Origin: Glaciecola sp964195425
GTDB lineage: Bacteria > Pseudomonadota > Gammaproteobacteria > Enterobacterales > Alteromonadaceae
Direction of reading: 5' to 3'
NCBI GenBank assembly: GCA_964195425.1
Contig: CAXMOM010000042.1
Location: 62,001-126,000 of the forward strand
Length of the DNA: 64,000 nucleotides
Part shown: one piece after another, positions 53,508 through 63,189 of the stretch
Numbering within the stretch: position 1 is the stretch's first letter
Layout: each line of letters starts with the position of its first letter
Made by a program: the position numbers and the translations under genes
The notes under the pieces: generated by a model
The model's input: the letters and a program-made list of their open reading frames with translations, nothing else
The model's database searches: none
Told to the model about the DNA's origin: nothing

Positions 53508-54791
53508 TTGACACAAGCCCCGCTAGCCTCTAGTCCTGCCAATCTGAATAAGGTTTACCTCGTAGGCGGTGCCGTGCGCGATCAATTATTAGGCCTTACA
53601 TCTCACGACAAAGACTATGTAGTAGTAGGTTCGACGGTTTCGCAAATGCAGGCATTAGGCTTTAAGTCGGTTGGAAAAGACTTCCCCGTATTCCTGCATC
53701 CAAAAACTAAAGAAGAATATGCCTTAGCACGCACTGAACGCAAAATTGGTGCTGGCTACACTGGATTTAGCATAGATGCTAGCGAAAACGTTACGCTTGA
53801 AGAAGATTTGGCACGACGCGACTTAACGATTAATGCGATGGCGCTGTCTAATGAAGGCGACCTTATCGACCCTTTTAATGGTAGCGCAGATCTTGCAAGC
53901 AAGACGCTTCGCCATACCACAAATGCCTTTGCTGAGGACCCTGTAAGAGTACTTCGCATTGCTCGCTTCTTAGCCCGATATGGCAAACAATGGTGCATTC
54001 ATCCAGACACTAAAATACTCGTAAAGCAGATGCTGGATGCAGGTGAACTAAACCATTTGGTACCTGAGCGCGTTTGGAAAGAAACTGAAAAAGCTCTTAA
54101 CGAGCGAGAACCACAGCTTTATTTTGAGGCACTGAACGAGCTTGGCGTATTGGAGATCCTATTTCCAGAGTTATTTGAAATGATTGCAGTGCCGCAGCCT
54201 CCAGAACATCATCCCGAAGGTGACGTTTTTGTTCATACCATGCTGGTACTCAACAGAGCCGCTGAATTAGGATTTGATTTACCTACGCGATTTGCAGCCC
54301 TTACCCACGACTTTGGCAAAGCAACAAGCTTTCGAAAAAGCGGCAATTTACATGGCCATGAAGAAGCCGGCGTGCCAGTAGTTGAAGTTTTTTGTGAACG
54401 TTTACGTATTCCAAACAAGCTTAGAGACCTTGCTAAACTAACCAGCGACAATCATTTACGCAGTCATAGGCTGTTGGAACTTAAACCCAAAACGCTGCAA
54501 AAACTCATTATTGAGAGCTTCAATGCGGTTAAGCAGCCAGAGCGATTTATGCAGTTTTTACAAGCGTGCCAGTGCGACGCGCAAGGCCGCGGCCCCACAC
54601 TTATTAGTAGGCCTTATCCGCAGCTTAGCTATGCAATTTACTTACTCGGGAAATTACATAATCTCGACACCAAGGAAGTAGTTAAGCAAGCTATTAAGAA
54701 AGGTCAAACCGGCCCCGACTTGGGCGAGGCTGTGCGCATAGCGCAAATTGCTTGTATCGGAGACGCCATTGGCACATACGAAAAAGAGTAA
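53508..54791 (+). CDS. cca: CCA tRNA nucleotidyltransferase with HD domain
   Basis: 427 residues from a TTG start. Adds or repairs the 3' CCA end of tRNAs. VYLVGGAVRDQLLGL and HDKDYVVVG (the DxD metal site), then RRDLTINAMAL and EDPVRVLRIARF, are the class II nucleotidyltransferase head and neck. The HD phosphohydrolase domain has VFVHTMLVL and ALTHDFGKA, so the protein also has the 2',3'-cyclic phosphodiesterase/phosphatase part, as in E. coli. The N-terminus is about 13 residues longer than in E. coli. Its 3' end abuts the isomerase pseudogene. Confidence 0.95.
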   Translation: MTQAPLASSPANLNKVYLVGGAVRDQLLGLTSHDKDYVVVGSTVSQMQALGFKSVGKDFPVFLHPKTKEEYALARTERKIGAGYTGFSIDASENVTLEEDLARRDLTINAMALSNEGDLIDPFNGSADLASKTLRHTTNAFAEDPVRVLRIARFLARYGKQWCIHPDTKILVKQMLDAGELNHLVPERVWKETEKALNEREPQLYFEALNELGVLEILFPELFEMIAVPQPPEHHPEGDVFVHTMLVLNRAAELGFDLPTRFAALTHDFGKATSFRKSGNLHGHEEAGVPVVEVFCERLRIPNKLRDLAKLTSDNHLRSHRLLELKPKTLQKLIIESFNAVKQPERFMQFLQACQCDAQGRGPTLISRPYPQLSYAIYLLGKLHNLDTKEVVKQAIKKGQTGPDLGEAVRIAQIACIGDAIGTYEKE

Positions 54792-54792
54792 G

Positions 54793-55364
54793 TGAAAAAA
54801 CATTGCTGAAAACGTTCACCGCCTACTGCCGTTTTTACAAGTTTAGGATCAAGCACTTTTAATCCATCTAGCAAGGACTTACTTGTCGCTTCTTTAACAC
54901 CACTTAAAATGCCGGCATTAGTGACTTGTTATTCACGGCGCTCTGGCGGATAACCTAGCCCTGTTTAACCCGTGAATGCTTTTTCAAAAATATAGCGAAT
55001 ATTTAGTTCAGCTCCCCAACCAAAGCCCTTAGCGAAAGGTAGTGCTAAGGCGTTGCCATTATTAATCTGTGCAAACAAGTATGCATCGGCAGGGTCGACA
55101 CAATAGCCACACGCGACACCAGGATAAGAGTTTAGTGACATAAGCGCACTTTGACCAGTGCCGCAACCGGCAATCACAAAATCGACCGATTTACTGTTTA
55201 GCAACAAGGCCTAAATGAATGTAAGTTAAACGGTGATCGTAGTCGTCGCTAATACCTACATTAAATACTTTGTGACTGTGCTCACTAGCAACACTTTCTA
55301 GTTGCTCAAGTACCGTAGCATTTTTACCTGCTTGGCTAAACTCGTTCATCAACGCAATTTTGAT
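54793..55364 (-). pseudogene. RpiB/LacAB-type sugar-phosphate isomerase, decayed
   Basis: Reading the minus strand from 55364: the codon in the start position is ATC, followed by KIALMNEFSQAGKNATVL and NVGISDDYDHRLTYIHLG. Near 55205 a deletion shifts the frame (the first frame stops at 55191). The second frame continues with VDFVIAGCGTGQSALMSLNS and GYCVDPADAYLFAQINNGN, an RpiB/LacAB-type block. At 54965 an in-frame TAA replaces a Glu codon (TG*TGLGYPPERRE*), then the frame carries on with NAGILSGVKEAT and GERFQQCFF until cca sequence begins. Lost start, frameshift, two stops and missing tail make it dead. Confidence 0.9.
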
Positions 55365-55524
55365 GACTATTTCCTATGTAAAATAAATATAGTACCAACA
55401 AACTTGTAAGGTTATTTTACTAGTTTGCAAGTTGCTTGTGCAGATTTAGATGAAAATAAAATCACTTATAAAATTGAATGTTGGCAACAACACAATGCTG
55501 CCCTTACCCAACAAAAGAACTATT

Positions 55525-56112
55525 TTAGTGTACTTCTATGGCATCTAAAGCGGCAGCGATTGCCTTTTGGATATTGTCACTTGGGGCTTTCATACGGGTA
55601 AGCGAGGAGCATCCATAAAATAACACGGTGAAAGAAGAAGCCGTGTCTGCAACCTTAGTGCTTTTGCTAATTTGACCGTTGCTTACAGCATTCTTAAGGG
55701 CATGTTCGAAAGCCTTAACTTGACGTGTAAAGGTGCGGTTTAGGATCTTGTGGATTGGGCCAGTCTTGCCACCAAACTCTAGCGCCGTGTTGGCAATAAA
55801 GCAGCCGTGTTTAAAGTATTTATCGTCGCTTGCGGAGGTGATAAAGGTAAACAACTTTTTAATATCTTTGATAGAAGCACGGTTCGATTCCAATCCACTA
55901 AACAAGTAACTAAAAATAAGTTCTTCGTATTTCTCAAGGGCCGCTTTAAATAACTCATCTTTGCCCCCAAATGCGGTGTAAAGGCCAGCATGCGCAACAC
56001 CCGTGTGTATTACTAGTTGCCGCATTGAAGTATTTGCGTAGCCAAATTCCCAAAACATCTCTATTGCTTTAATAAGCGCAATGTCAGCGCTAAATTCTCG
56101 TGCTCTTGCCAT
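55525..56112 (-). CDS. TetR/AcrR-family transcriptional regulator
   Basis: 195 residues. The N-terminal helix-turn-helix (about 8-52) reads EMFWEFGYANTSMRQLVIHTGVAHAGLYTAFGGKDELF, with the TetR recognition helix. The C-terminal part, with HGCFIANTALEF and TVLFYGCSSLTRM, fits the ligand-binding domain, closest in pattern to the YcdC/TetR_C_16-like group. The target is probably the adjacent isomerase pseudogene, or the FAD oxidoreductase, whose gene lies upstream on the same strand. Ligand unknown. Confidence 0.88.
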   Translation of the reverse strand: MARAREFSADIALIKAIEMFWEFGYANTSMRQLVIHTGVAHAGLYTAFGGKDELFKAALEKYEELIFSYLFSGLESNRASIKDIKKLFTFITSASDDKYFKHGCFIANTALEFGGKTGPIHKILNRTFTRQVKAFEHALKNAVSNGQISKSTKVADTASSFTVLFYGCSSLTRMKAPSDNIQKAIAAALDAIEVH

Positions 56113-56207
56113 TTTCGGTCCTATAAAACCATAAACATCTAATATTGAAATTTATTGTGCTCACGAATAATCAACAATCAATAACTTAACTAGCAGTCAC
56201 CCATATA

Positions 56208-57308
56208 TTACAAGCGACTCTCAAGCTTCTTTAAGGCCGTATTGACGGCAATTAAGGCACCCTCTAAATAGCCAGCTTCCGCAATGGCAAATTCACTGCC
56301 GGCCAAATACAAGTTTTCTCCCAGTAATGCACTTTCGCATGTTTGCATATTAATTTGCGGATGTCTCGACCCTTCTGACTGATCTTGACCCGTACAGATA
56401 TCCTTATCTTTTGCCCAGTCTTTCACAAAGCATTTTTCAAACCGGTATGCATCGTGACCATAAATAGCCGCTAATTGTTTAATGCATGCTTTTTTAAGTT
56501 CTTTTTGCGATTCATGTAGTCGCTGAGTAGCAGGGATACCAATAAAACCAAAAAGAGCAAAACCCTCCACGTCAGAACAACAAGCATCATGAATTTCAAC
56601 AATAGGACCTACTTGGCTAAAGGCCTGACCAGATAATCCTTTTTCACGCCAAAATGGCTTGGGATAGGTGACTATTACTTTCGCCTGAGCCGACATCCAT
56701 GTTTGTGACTGCTTCAATTGTTGTTCAAGTATGTTGTTCATCCAACTAGCATCACAAAAGTCACGTGCAATGATGCGGGGTGGTAAAGTAAAAATAACAT
56801 GTTGGCAAAAGGTGTGAGTTTCTATTTTGTCTAAAACCGCGCTTACGCGCCATCCGTCGCGATCTTTAGTAACCCGAGTTACCTTATGTTTAGCATTTAT
56901 GTTTTGCGTATCAATATTTTTTAACAAGGCTTTTATTAGCGCATAGGCACCGTTTTGAATTCGATACAAAGGTTCCGCCTGTGCGGTAGATATCCGCCTA
57001 GACTCTTTAATGTTCTCAAACTGGTACAGTACATCGCCATTGGTATATTGAGGAAATAAAGACAGCCCCATATGCCGAATTAATTCTTGCATTAATAGAT
57101 GATGAGGAAAAATCCATGCTGGACCTAAATCATAAAACTGAGGCTCTTCATCAACGCTATTTGAAACACTAGGAATACCCGCAATACGACCGCCAAATGT
57201 AGGCTTACTGTCAAATAATTGGTATTTAATGTTTCGCGCCTTAAGTTGATTAGCCGCATACAGCCCAGCTATACCACCGCCTATGATAGAAACTTCAGTA
57301 CCTTGCAT
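56208..57308 (-). CDS. FAD-dependent amine-oxidase-like oxidoreductase
   Basis: 366 residues. The N-terminal Rossmann motif SIIGGGIAGLYAANQL and FDSKPTFGGRI bind FAD as in the flavin amine oxidase/phytoene desaturase superfamily. The C-terminal motif (LYLAGSEFAIAEAGYLEGAL) closes the FAD site. No signal peptide. It lies 11 bases after trxC, so the two are co-transcribed and the thioredoxin may reduce its product or keep it active. Substrate unknown. Confidence 0.8.
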   Translation of the reverse strand: MQGTEVSIIGGGIAGLYAANQLKARNIKYQLFDSKPTFGGRIAGIPSVSNSVDEEPQFYDLGPAWIFPHHLLMQELIRHMGLSLFPQYTNGDVLYQFENIKESRRISTAQAEPLYRIQNGAYALIKALLKNIDTQNINAKHKVTRVTKDRDGWRVSAVLDKIETHTFCQHVIFTLPPRIIARDFCDASWMNNILEQQLKQSQTWMSAQAKVIVTYPKPFWREKGLSGQAFSQVGPIVEIHDACCSDVEGFALFGFIGIPATQRLHESQKELKKACIKQLAAIYGHDAYRFEKCFVKDWAKDKDICTGQDQSEGSRHPQINMQTCESALLGENLYLAGSEFAIAEAGYLEGALIAVNTALKKLESRL

Positions 57309-57319
57309 TTTATCTCCGA

Positions 57320-57748
57320 TTATAACTTACTCACACATTGCATAATAAACTGCTTAAGCTGCTGTTCATTGAGCGCGCCTGATATACGTTCTATTTCTTC
57401 TCCTTTATGAAAAAATATAAGCGTAGGGATAGATCGAATATGCGCTTGGGTACCAATTTGCTGGGCATGCTGGGTATCAACTTTAGCAAAAAGTATGCCG
57501 TCTGAATCACCAGCAACTTTAGTAAATGTAGGCGCCATAGCTTTGCAGGGACCACACCAGTCGGCCCAAAAATCTACAATAACCGGTAAATCATTTTTTT
57601 CAATATAGCGATAAAAACTCGCGTCAGTCAAATTAACGGGTTCACCGGTATATACCGCTTCTTGACATTTGCCACAGCTTGCGTGCGTAGCACTTTTGCC
57701 TTCAGGTATACGGTTGATTGTGGCGCATGATGAACAAACTAAATGCAT
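57320..57748 (-). CDS. trxC: thioredoxin 2
   Basis: 142 residues. An N-terminal zinc-binding part with four Cys (C5-C8 and C25-C28) precedes a thioredoxin domain with WCGPC at 64-68. The zinc ribbon marks TrxC (thioredoxin 2), a cytosolic disulfide reductase active in oxidative stress. A cis-proline (IRSIPTLIFF) is present. It is the first gene of a pair with the FAD oxidoreductase. Confidence 0.95.
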   Translation of the reverse strand: MHLVCSSCATINRIPEGKSATHASCGKCQEAVYTGEPVNLTDASFYRYIEKNDLPVIVDFWADWCGPCKAMAPTFTKVAGDSDGILFAKVDTQHAQQIGTQAHIRSIPTLIFFHKGEEIERISGALNEQQLKQFIMQCVSKL

Positions 57749-58304
57749 ACTGTTTCCTATTGCTTGCTGAAAATTTTAAAATGGGGCTATAAGTATTACC
57801 CTGCTTGGTCGACAAACATAATTATGCATAATTTCGCAGCCGTCCGACACTGGTATATATAGGATTGAGCAAAAGATGAGTTATCACATGTGACAATGGC
57901 TAACGGCATTATTTTCCCTGTATTGGTAATATATAGCCCAGATTTATAAAGGCGTGTTTTTATTGCACGCTATTCCATAGAGATAGGTTGACTAAGCTTG
58001 CATTACAATCGGTTTATAAATAAAACTGGCCTTTAAGAGTAAACCCTTACCAGAATAGATGCAACAGACATATTTTAAAGCCATGTTCATGAAAACAAAG
58101 CAATTATTAAGCTAAATATGCCTGAGTTAGTACGGCAAAGACTATATTTCCGGTTTTACCCTCTTATTCAATCATTGTTATTTGCTGATAAATCACGAGC
58201 AATATTTGCATATACAATCAAGGATTTTAACAAACTTGCATATGCTTAGCCTTCCCGTGCATAATGAAGTACGAAAAATAATAAAAATAAAAAGGAAGCA
58301 TTCA
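57749..58304. other. intergenic region upstream of the POT transporter
   Basis: About 555 bases, AT-rich, between the divergent trxC and POT genes. An in-frame upstream extension of the POT gene (58182-58304) is probably not coding because the strong AAGGAAG ribosome site serves the ATG at 58305. A TCACATGTGA palindrome lies near 57884; no gene or RNA is evident. Confidence 0.5.
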
Positions 58305-59822
58305 ATGCAAACCCCAGATACTGGTCATCAACAGATTGACCGTACAAATGACACACGATTTTTTGGCCATCCCAAGGGCCTATCCACACTAGCCTTTACT
58401 GAAATGTGGGAACGCATGAGTTACTACGGCATGCGCGGCCTTTTAGTTGTATTTATGGCCCTAGCCGTTCAAGACGGCGGTTTCGGACTTACTGAACAAA
58501 AAGCAAACGCTGTATATGGTCTTTATACTGGCGCGGTTTACTTTACTGGCTTGCTTGGCGGATGGATGGCTGACCGACTAATAGGCGGCCAAAAAGCAGT
58601 ATGGTATGGCGGCATTATTATAATGTTAGGACATATCTCGCTCGCTATTCCCGGCACTAATACCTTTTTCTTTGGGCTTATATTAGTGGTTTTAGGCACC
58701 GGCTTATTGAAGCCAAATATTGGCGCAATGGTAGGTCAGCTATATTCAGATACTGACCAACGTCGCGACAGTGGCTACACCCTCTATTATTTAGGCATCA
58801 ATATTGGCTCTGCTATTGGTGGCTTTGTATGTGGTTTAATGCAAGTAGAATATGGTTATCATGCTGCATTTGGTGCAGCTGCTGTTGGTATGGCTTTTGG
58901 TTTAATTCAATATAAATTAACCGCTGGCAATATAACCGCCGTTTTCGATAAACCTACAGTAATAATGTCGAGTAATGCAGTCAAGTTTAGTTGGTCTGTT
59001 ATAGCGGGAATAATAATGGTACTAGCCATTGTTACCGTACTCGCAATGATGGGCTCTCTTGTTATCAACCCCATAGCCATCACTGGTTATATTGCGACAA
59101 TCGTTTTCTCCATCTTTATCCTTTATTTTGCTGGCATCTTCTTTAAAGGAGGACTTAGCAGTTCAGAAAAACGTAATGTAGGCGCGCTATTCTTAATATG
59201 TATTGCCTCAATCTGTTTCTGGGCTGGTTTTGAGCAAGCAGGCTCATCGTTTAACTTCTTTGCTGAAAACAATACCGACAGAATGTTAGGCTCTTTTGAA
59301 ATACCCACGCAGTGGTTTCAATCACTAAATCCTATATTCATTATTGTGCTTTCCCCGTTTTTCGCCGCATTATGGATAAATCTTTCAAAAAGAATGATAC
59401 GACCTACCTACAGCGTTAAGTGTGCGATTGGTTTAATTATTATGTCGACTGGCTTTTTCGCCATGTTTTTTGCCGCGCAATATGCAGCAAGCTCAATGAA
59501 AGTTGCCCCTACATGGCTTGTTGCCACTTACTTTTTGCATACCGTCGGGGAATTATGTTTAAGCCCGGTTGCCCTAAGTGCAGTAAGTAAACTTTCTCCG
59601 AAGAGATTTGCAGGTCAATTAATGGGAGTATTCATACTTACCTATTCTATTGGGAGCTTAGCGGCAGGTTTATTAGCGGGTTTGGTCAACGCTGGCGATG
59701 CGGTAGTAGAACCTTCGGTTTATATGAAAGTAGCTCTGTTTGGCACAGCCGCAGGTATCATCTTATGGTTATTATCACTTAAAACAGGAAAGTGGGAAAA
59801 AGTGGAAGGCAAAGAAATATAA
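58305..59822 (+). CDS. POT-family proton-dependent oligopeptide transporter
   Basis: 505 residues from the ATG at 58305, with AAGGAAG eight bases upstream; an ATG at 58182 would add 41 residues of poor, non-homologous sequence. About 14 membrane helices. TEMWERMSYYGMRG is the ExxER proton/peptide signature of the first helix and YTLYYLGINIGSAIGGF the PTR2 motif. FWAGFEQAGSSFNFFAENNTDR and LGELCLSPVAL-type residues in a later helix (GELCLSPV) fit bacterial DtpA-like members. It imports di- and tripeptides with protons. A strong terminator follows. Confidence 0.95.
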   Translation: MQTPDTGHQQIDRTNDTRFFGHPKGLSTLAFTEMWERMSYYGMRGLLVVFMALAVQDGGFGLTEQKANAVYGLYTGAVYFTGLLGGWMADRLIGGQKAVWYGGIIIMLGHISLAIPGTNTFFFGLILVVLGTGLLKPNIGAMVGQLYSDTDQRRDSGYTLYYLGINIGSAIGGFVCGLMQVEYGYHAAFGAAAVGMAFGLIQYKLTAGNITAVFDKPTVIMSSNAVKFSWSVIAGIIMVLAIVTVLAMMGSLVINPIAITGYIATIVFSIFILYFAGIFFKGGLSSSEKRNVGALFLICIASICFWAGFEQAGSSFNFFAENNTDRMLGSFEIPTQWFQSLNPIFIIVLSPFFAALWINLSKRMIRPTYSVKCAIGLIIMSTGFFAMFFAAQYAASSMKVAPTWLVATYFLHTVGELCLSPVALSAVSKLSPKRFAGQLMGVFILTYSIGSLAAGLLAGLVNAGDAVVEPSVYMKVALFGTAAGIILWLLSLKTGKWEKVEGKEI

Positions 59823-59854
59823 GGCTTACTACCCCGCAAACAGAAAGTATATTG

Positions 59855-59888
59855 AAAAGGGTAATGTTAACTGCATTACCCTTTTTTT
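59855..59888 (+). terminator. strong Rho-independent terminator after the POT transporter
   Basis: AAAAGGGTAATG and CATTACCCTTTT form a perfect 12-bp stem with a seven-base loop (TTAACTG) followed by a T run. It lies 33 bases after the stop codon. Confidence 0.93.
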
Positions 59889-60047
59889 ATGCGCGCTTAT
59901 GCAACAACTCTAATCTGCTCGCTATTAGCAATATCCCATATTATCGTTGTAGTCGTATTTATAAAAGTGAGAAATAAATAGCTTGTGAAAAAGAACTCTA
60001 CACTTCATATTTCTTTTTAGAATAAAAAATATCATAAGGCCAATAGA

Positions 60048-62558
60048 ATGATTCGCAAGTTTTTAGTTACCTCGAATATCAGCAGTATTAATAAAATTAC
60101 GAATGCTCATGCCTCCATCTCGTGTATCTCATCATTTCGCTTAATGGTATTGCTAATATTGTTCAACGCAACACCCGCTGCCCTAGGCCAATGGACAAAT
60201 CATTATCCGAAACTTGATGATTTCGGTCATCACGTATATTTGGAACAACACGAACTTCCTATACACACTTATGGCATTACCGATCCGGCGCCTTCTCCTG
60301 ATGGCAAAAGTATTGCGATCGCTTCCAAAGGTTGGATTTGGCTATTTAATATAAATAGCGGCATTGCAACGCGTATCACTAGTGCACCAGGCGTCGATTC
60401 TAGGCCTCGTTGGTCACCCGACAGCAAACAAATTACCTTTGTACGCGACAAAGGTAATGATACTGAAGTAGTGCTTATGCATTTAGCTACAGGCAAGGAA
60501 ATGCTAATTAATAGCGAAGCAATAGACCTTGACCCTGAATTTTCTCACGACGGTAGCCTATTATTTTACACCAGCGGCAAATCAGGCTCGCTCGAACTAT
60601 ATCAACGTAACATTGCCAGTGGCACTGAACAACAAATCACCTCATTGCGCCAAGTCGTCAGAAACATTCGTCGCGTCGCAAATAACAAAGGCATTGTCTA
60701 TTTGCATGGTTTAGGAGCAAAGCGCGTACTAAGACATCGCGATTTTATAGCCGGTACCGATGAGATTATTCAGGCGCAAACGCTCACCTATCATCTGACG
60801 GGCGACATGCACCCAAGCATGAATTTATTGGTATACAGCGCGCCCATAGACAATGATTACCACCTTTTCACCATGAATTTAGCCAACAAAAATGTGCATA
60901 ATCGGCTAACGGACGGTACAAGCTTCGCCCTTACCCCCGCATTTAGCGCCGGTGGCGATTATATCTATTTTGTTGAGCTAGACGACAACAGACAGTTCCA
61001 ACTAAAACAGATTGCCACGAATGGCGGCAAATCCAAAATAGTAGCGATAAAAGAATGGGACTATGGTGCAGCTACAGGCACATTAAGAGTGTCTGTGTTT
61101 AATGGTGAAAAAAAAGCTGATGTAGCGCGCTTAAGTATTGTGTCTAAAGCAGGTCATCCCGTTGCTAACCCTGCAGGCGCGACTTTTGTAGATCCACAAA
61201 CTGGCCGCACATACTTTTATGTTGATCAGAGCCTTTCCTTGACCTTACCTGCCGGAGGTTATGACGTTTTAGCAACAAAAGGTCCTATGAGTGAAGTCTT
61301 CAAAAGTAAAGTGAGTGTGGAAAAAGCCAACATCACTGGTATCGATATAGCACTTTCTCCTATATGGGATAGCGCCGAGCAAGGTTACGTATCAGCAGAC
61401 TTTCATGTTCACCTTAACGGCGATGGGCATCAGCGAGCAACTCACAAAGATGCGTTGTTACAAATGCAAGGAGAAGACCTAAACTACCTAGCACCCATGT
61501 CGTGGAATAGATGGGAAAGACGAATAGACAGCCAAATAATTGGGGAAAAAACCACCCTCAATCAGCAAAATATAGTGCAAGGACAAGAAGTTCGTTCACA
61601 TTTTCATGGCCATATTGGGCTGTTGAATGTAAAAAAACCTTTTTCTCCTTGGTTCTTCGGGCACTATTTTCCCGCATTAGGCGACACAAACGTAAGCAAT
61701 GCTGATGTATTTGCATATGCCAATGAAGTAGGCGCTTTTGCTACCTATGTGCACCCTATTGGTACCGACGGCAATCCTTTTGCCGACGAAAATATTCATG
61801 AAATTCCGCTAGAATTAATTACTGATGGTGTACTAGAGCCTAAAATGGGATTAGAGCTAGTATGCGCATGGACAAGCCCGCTGGGTACATCAAAACTATG
61901 GTATCGACTGTTGAATATTGGCCAGCCTGTTAGCGCCATGTCGGGCACAGATGGCTGGATTGATTTTCATCGCACTCCGGCGGCGGGAACCGGTCGAGCT
62001 TATGTACGCCCATTTGAGAGTATCCTTAATACCGACCCAGTAGTGGCTGGCGCTATGGCCGGCAGAAGTTTTGTTACTACTGGGCCAAGCCTTGTATTTG
62101 CGGTAGGCGAGGCCTTGCCTGGTGATGTGATTGACGATGGTAAGCAAGCATTTACCTTAACTATTGCCAGCACCATAGACCTCGATGTAGTTGAAATAAT
62201 GGTAAATGGTGATGCTGTGCAAACCTTACAAGGCCTAAACGCTGGGGAAACTAAGGTTTATGAAGGGAGCGTTAATTTGCCGGCTGGCGGCTGGATAGCC
62301 GCACGTACGTTCGCGTCTGAACAGCAAACAGATAGCTGGCCCACCATGCACGCCCGACCTTTTGCGCACTCATCTCCTATCTGGATAAATAAGGTTGGTA
62401 GCACTAGCCCAATAGCCGAAAAGGCAGCTATATCTGACTTGCTAAAAGCGATTGATGCAGCTGAAAAAACGGCTAAAGAGGCATACAAAGATCAAGACAT
62501 GCCGAAGCTTTACGCGCGATTTGAAAAAGCTAGAAAAAAGCTACGAAATAAACTTTGA
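60048..62558 (+). CDS. secreted CehA/McbA-family metallohydrolase with TolB-like propeller
   Basis: 836 residues. A signal peptide (cleavage near residue 48) follows a polar 25-residue start. The N-terminal half holds WD40-like PD40 repeats of a TolB-type beta propeller (APSPDGKSIAI, RWSPDSKQITFV, EFSHDGSLLFYT). A beta sandwich (about 350-445) follows. The C-terminal PHP-like domain (from about residue 450) has ADFHVHLNGDGH, YLAPMSWN, FATYVHPIGTDGNP and SGTDGW, the metal-ligand pattern of CehA/McbA hydrolases, some of which cleave carbamates. Here it is periplasmic or secreted. Substrate unknown. Confidence 0.85.
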   Translation: MIRKFLVTSNISSINKITNAHASISCISSFRLMVLLILFNATPAALGQWTNHYPKLDDFGHHVYLEQHELPIHTYGITDPAPSPDGKSIAIASKGWIWLFNINSGIATRITSAPGVDSRPRWSPDSKQITFVRDKGNDTEVVLMHLATGKEMLINSEAIDLDPEFSHDGSLLFYTSGKSGSLELYQRNIASGTEQQITSLRQVVRNIRRVANNKGIVYLHGLGAKRVLRHRDFIAGTDEIIQAQTLTYHLTGDMHPSMNLLVYSAPIDNDYHLFTMNLANKNVHNRLTDGTSFALTPAFSAGGDYIYFVELDDNRQFQLKQIATNGGKSKIVAIKEWDYGAATGTLRVSVFNGEKKADVARLSIVSKAGHPVANPAGATFVDPQTGRTYFYVDQSLSLTLPAGGYDVLATKGPMSEVFKSKVSVEKANITGIDIALSPIWDSAEQGYVSADFHVHLNGDGHQRATHKDALLQMQGEDLNYLAPMSWNRWERRIDSQIIGEKTTLNQQNIVQGQEVRSHFHGHIGLLNVKKPFSPWFFGHYFPALGDTNVSNADVFAYANEVGAFATYVHPIGTDGNPFADENIHEIPLELITDGVLEPKMGLELVCAWTSPLGTSKLWYRLLNIGQPVSAMSGTDGWIDFHRTPAAGTGRAYVRPFESILNTDPVVAGAMAGRSFVTTGPSLVFAVGEALPGDVIDDGKQAFTLTIASTIDLDVVEIMVNGDAVQTLQGLNAGETKVYEGSVNLPAGGWIAARTFASEQQTDSWPTMHARPFAHSSPIWINKVGSTSPIAEKAAISDLLKAIDAAEKTAKEAYKDQDMPKLYARFEKARKKLRNKL

Positions 62559-62675
62559 ATATAGCGTAAGTGATGCTCAGCAAAATAACTTTACACCAAT
62601 TAATACCGATGATTCAGCTTTTACCCAGCGTTGCCATTAAGAGACAATAATAACTAAAGACAGTATTTATTTCGC

Positions 62676-63125
62676 ATGCAAAAGAACCTTATAAAATCAA
62701 AGTCGCAAGGTTTTACACTCATAGAGCTCATTATTGTTATTTTGGGAATAATATAGATAGTAGCGCTACCGCGCTTTATCGATATTTCAAGTGACGCTAA
62801 AAAGGCTCAAAGGGCAACACTCTTGGCATCAATCGACTCCACGCTTAAGTTAGCTCGGGGCGCTTGCCTGATTCAATCAACTTGCACAGAAAGTGGCGCT
62901 TTCCAAAGTATAGGGGTTCAGGGTGACACTGTATCTATGCTTGGAATATGGCCATCGGGAAGCGCTAACGGTTTAGGTAGATTAATAAATGCACCGGATA
63001 TGGACATTGCGTATACCAATGGAAATATTGTAACGTTCACTACTGCCGACCTCTGCACAGTTGGTTATCGCCATCCATTACATCAAAGAGAGCCGAGTAG
63101 GAGTGGCGATGATTCCTGTGAGTAA
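62676..63125 (+). pseudogene. MshA-like type IV prepilin with amber stop
   Basis: ATG at 62676 opens MQKNLIKSKSQG/FTLIEL, a complete prepilin site, and the pilin helix reads IIVILGII, then TAG at 62754 where a relative in this window (51025-51558) has Ser in LGILSIVAAPRF. The same frame continues with IVALPRFIDISSDAKKAQR and a 120-residue globular part to TGA/TAA at 63123-63125. A single C-to-A-type change (TCG to TAG) explains the stop. Unless suppressed, no pilin is made. The remaining frame is intact, so the loss may be recent. Confidence 0.85.
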
Positions 63126-63189
63126 TCCTTTTTCTTTTATGCTTAATCCCCCACAAGATTCACATATAAACCATAGCCATATGGTTCAG

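Noticed and set aside
58182..58304. N-terminal extension of the POT transporter
   Set aside because: Homology begins only after the internal ATG at 58305, which has a strong ribosome site.
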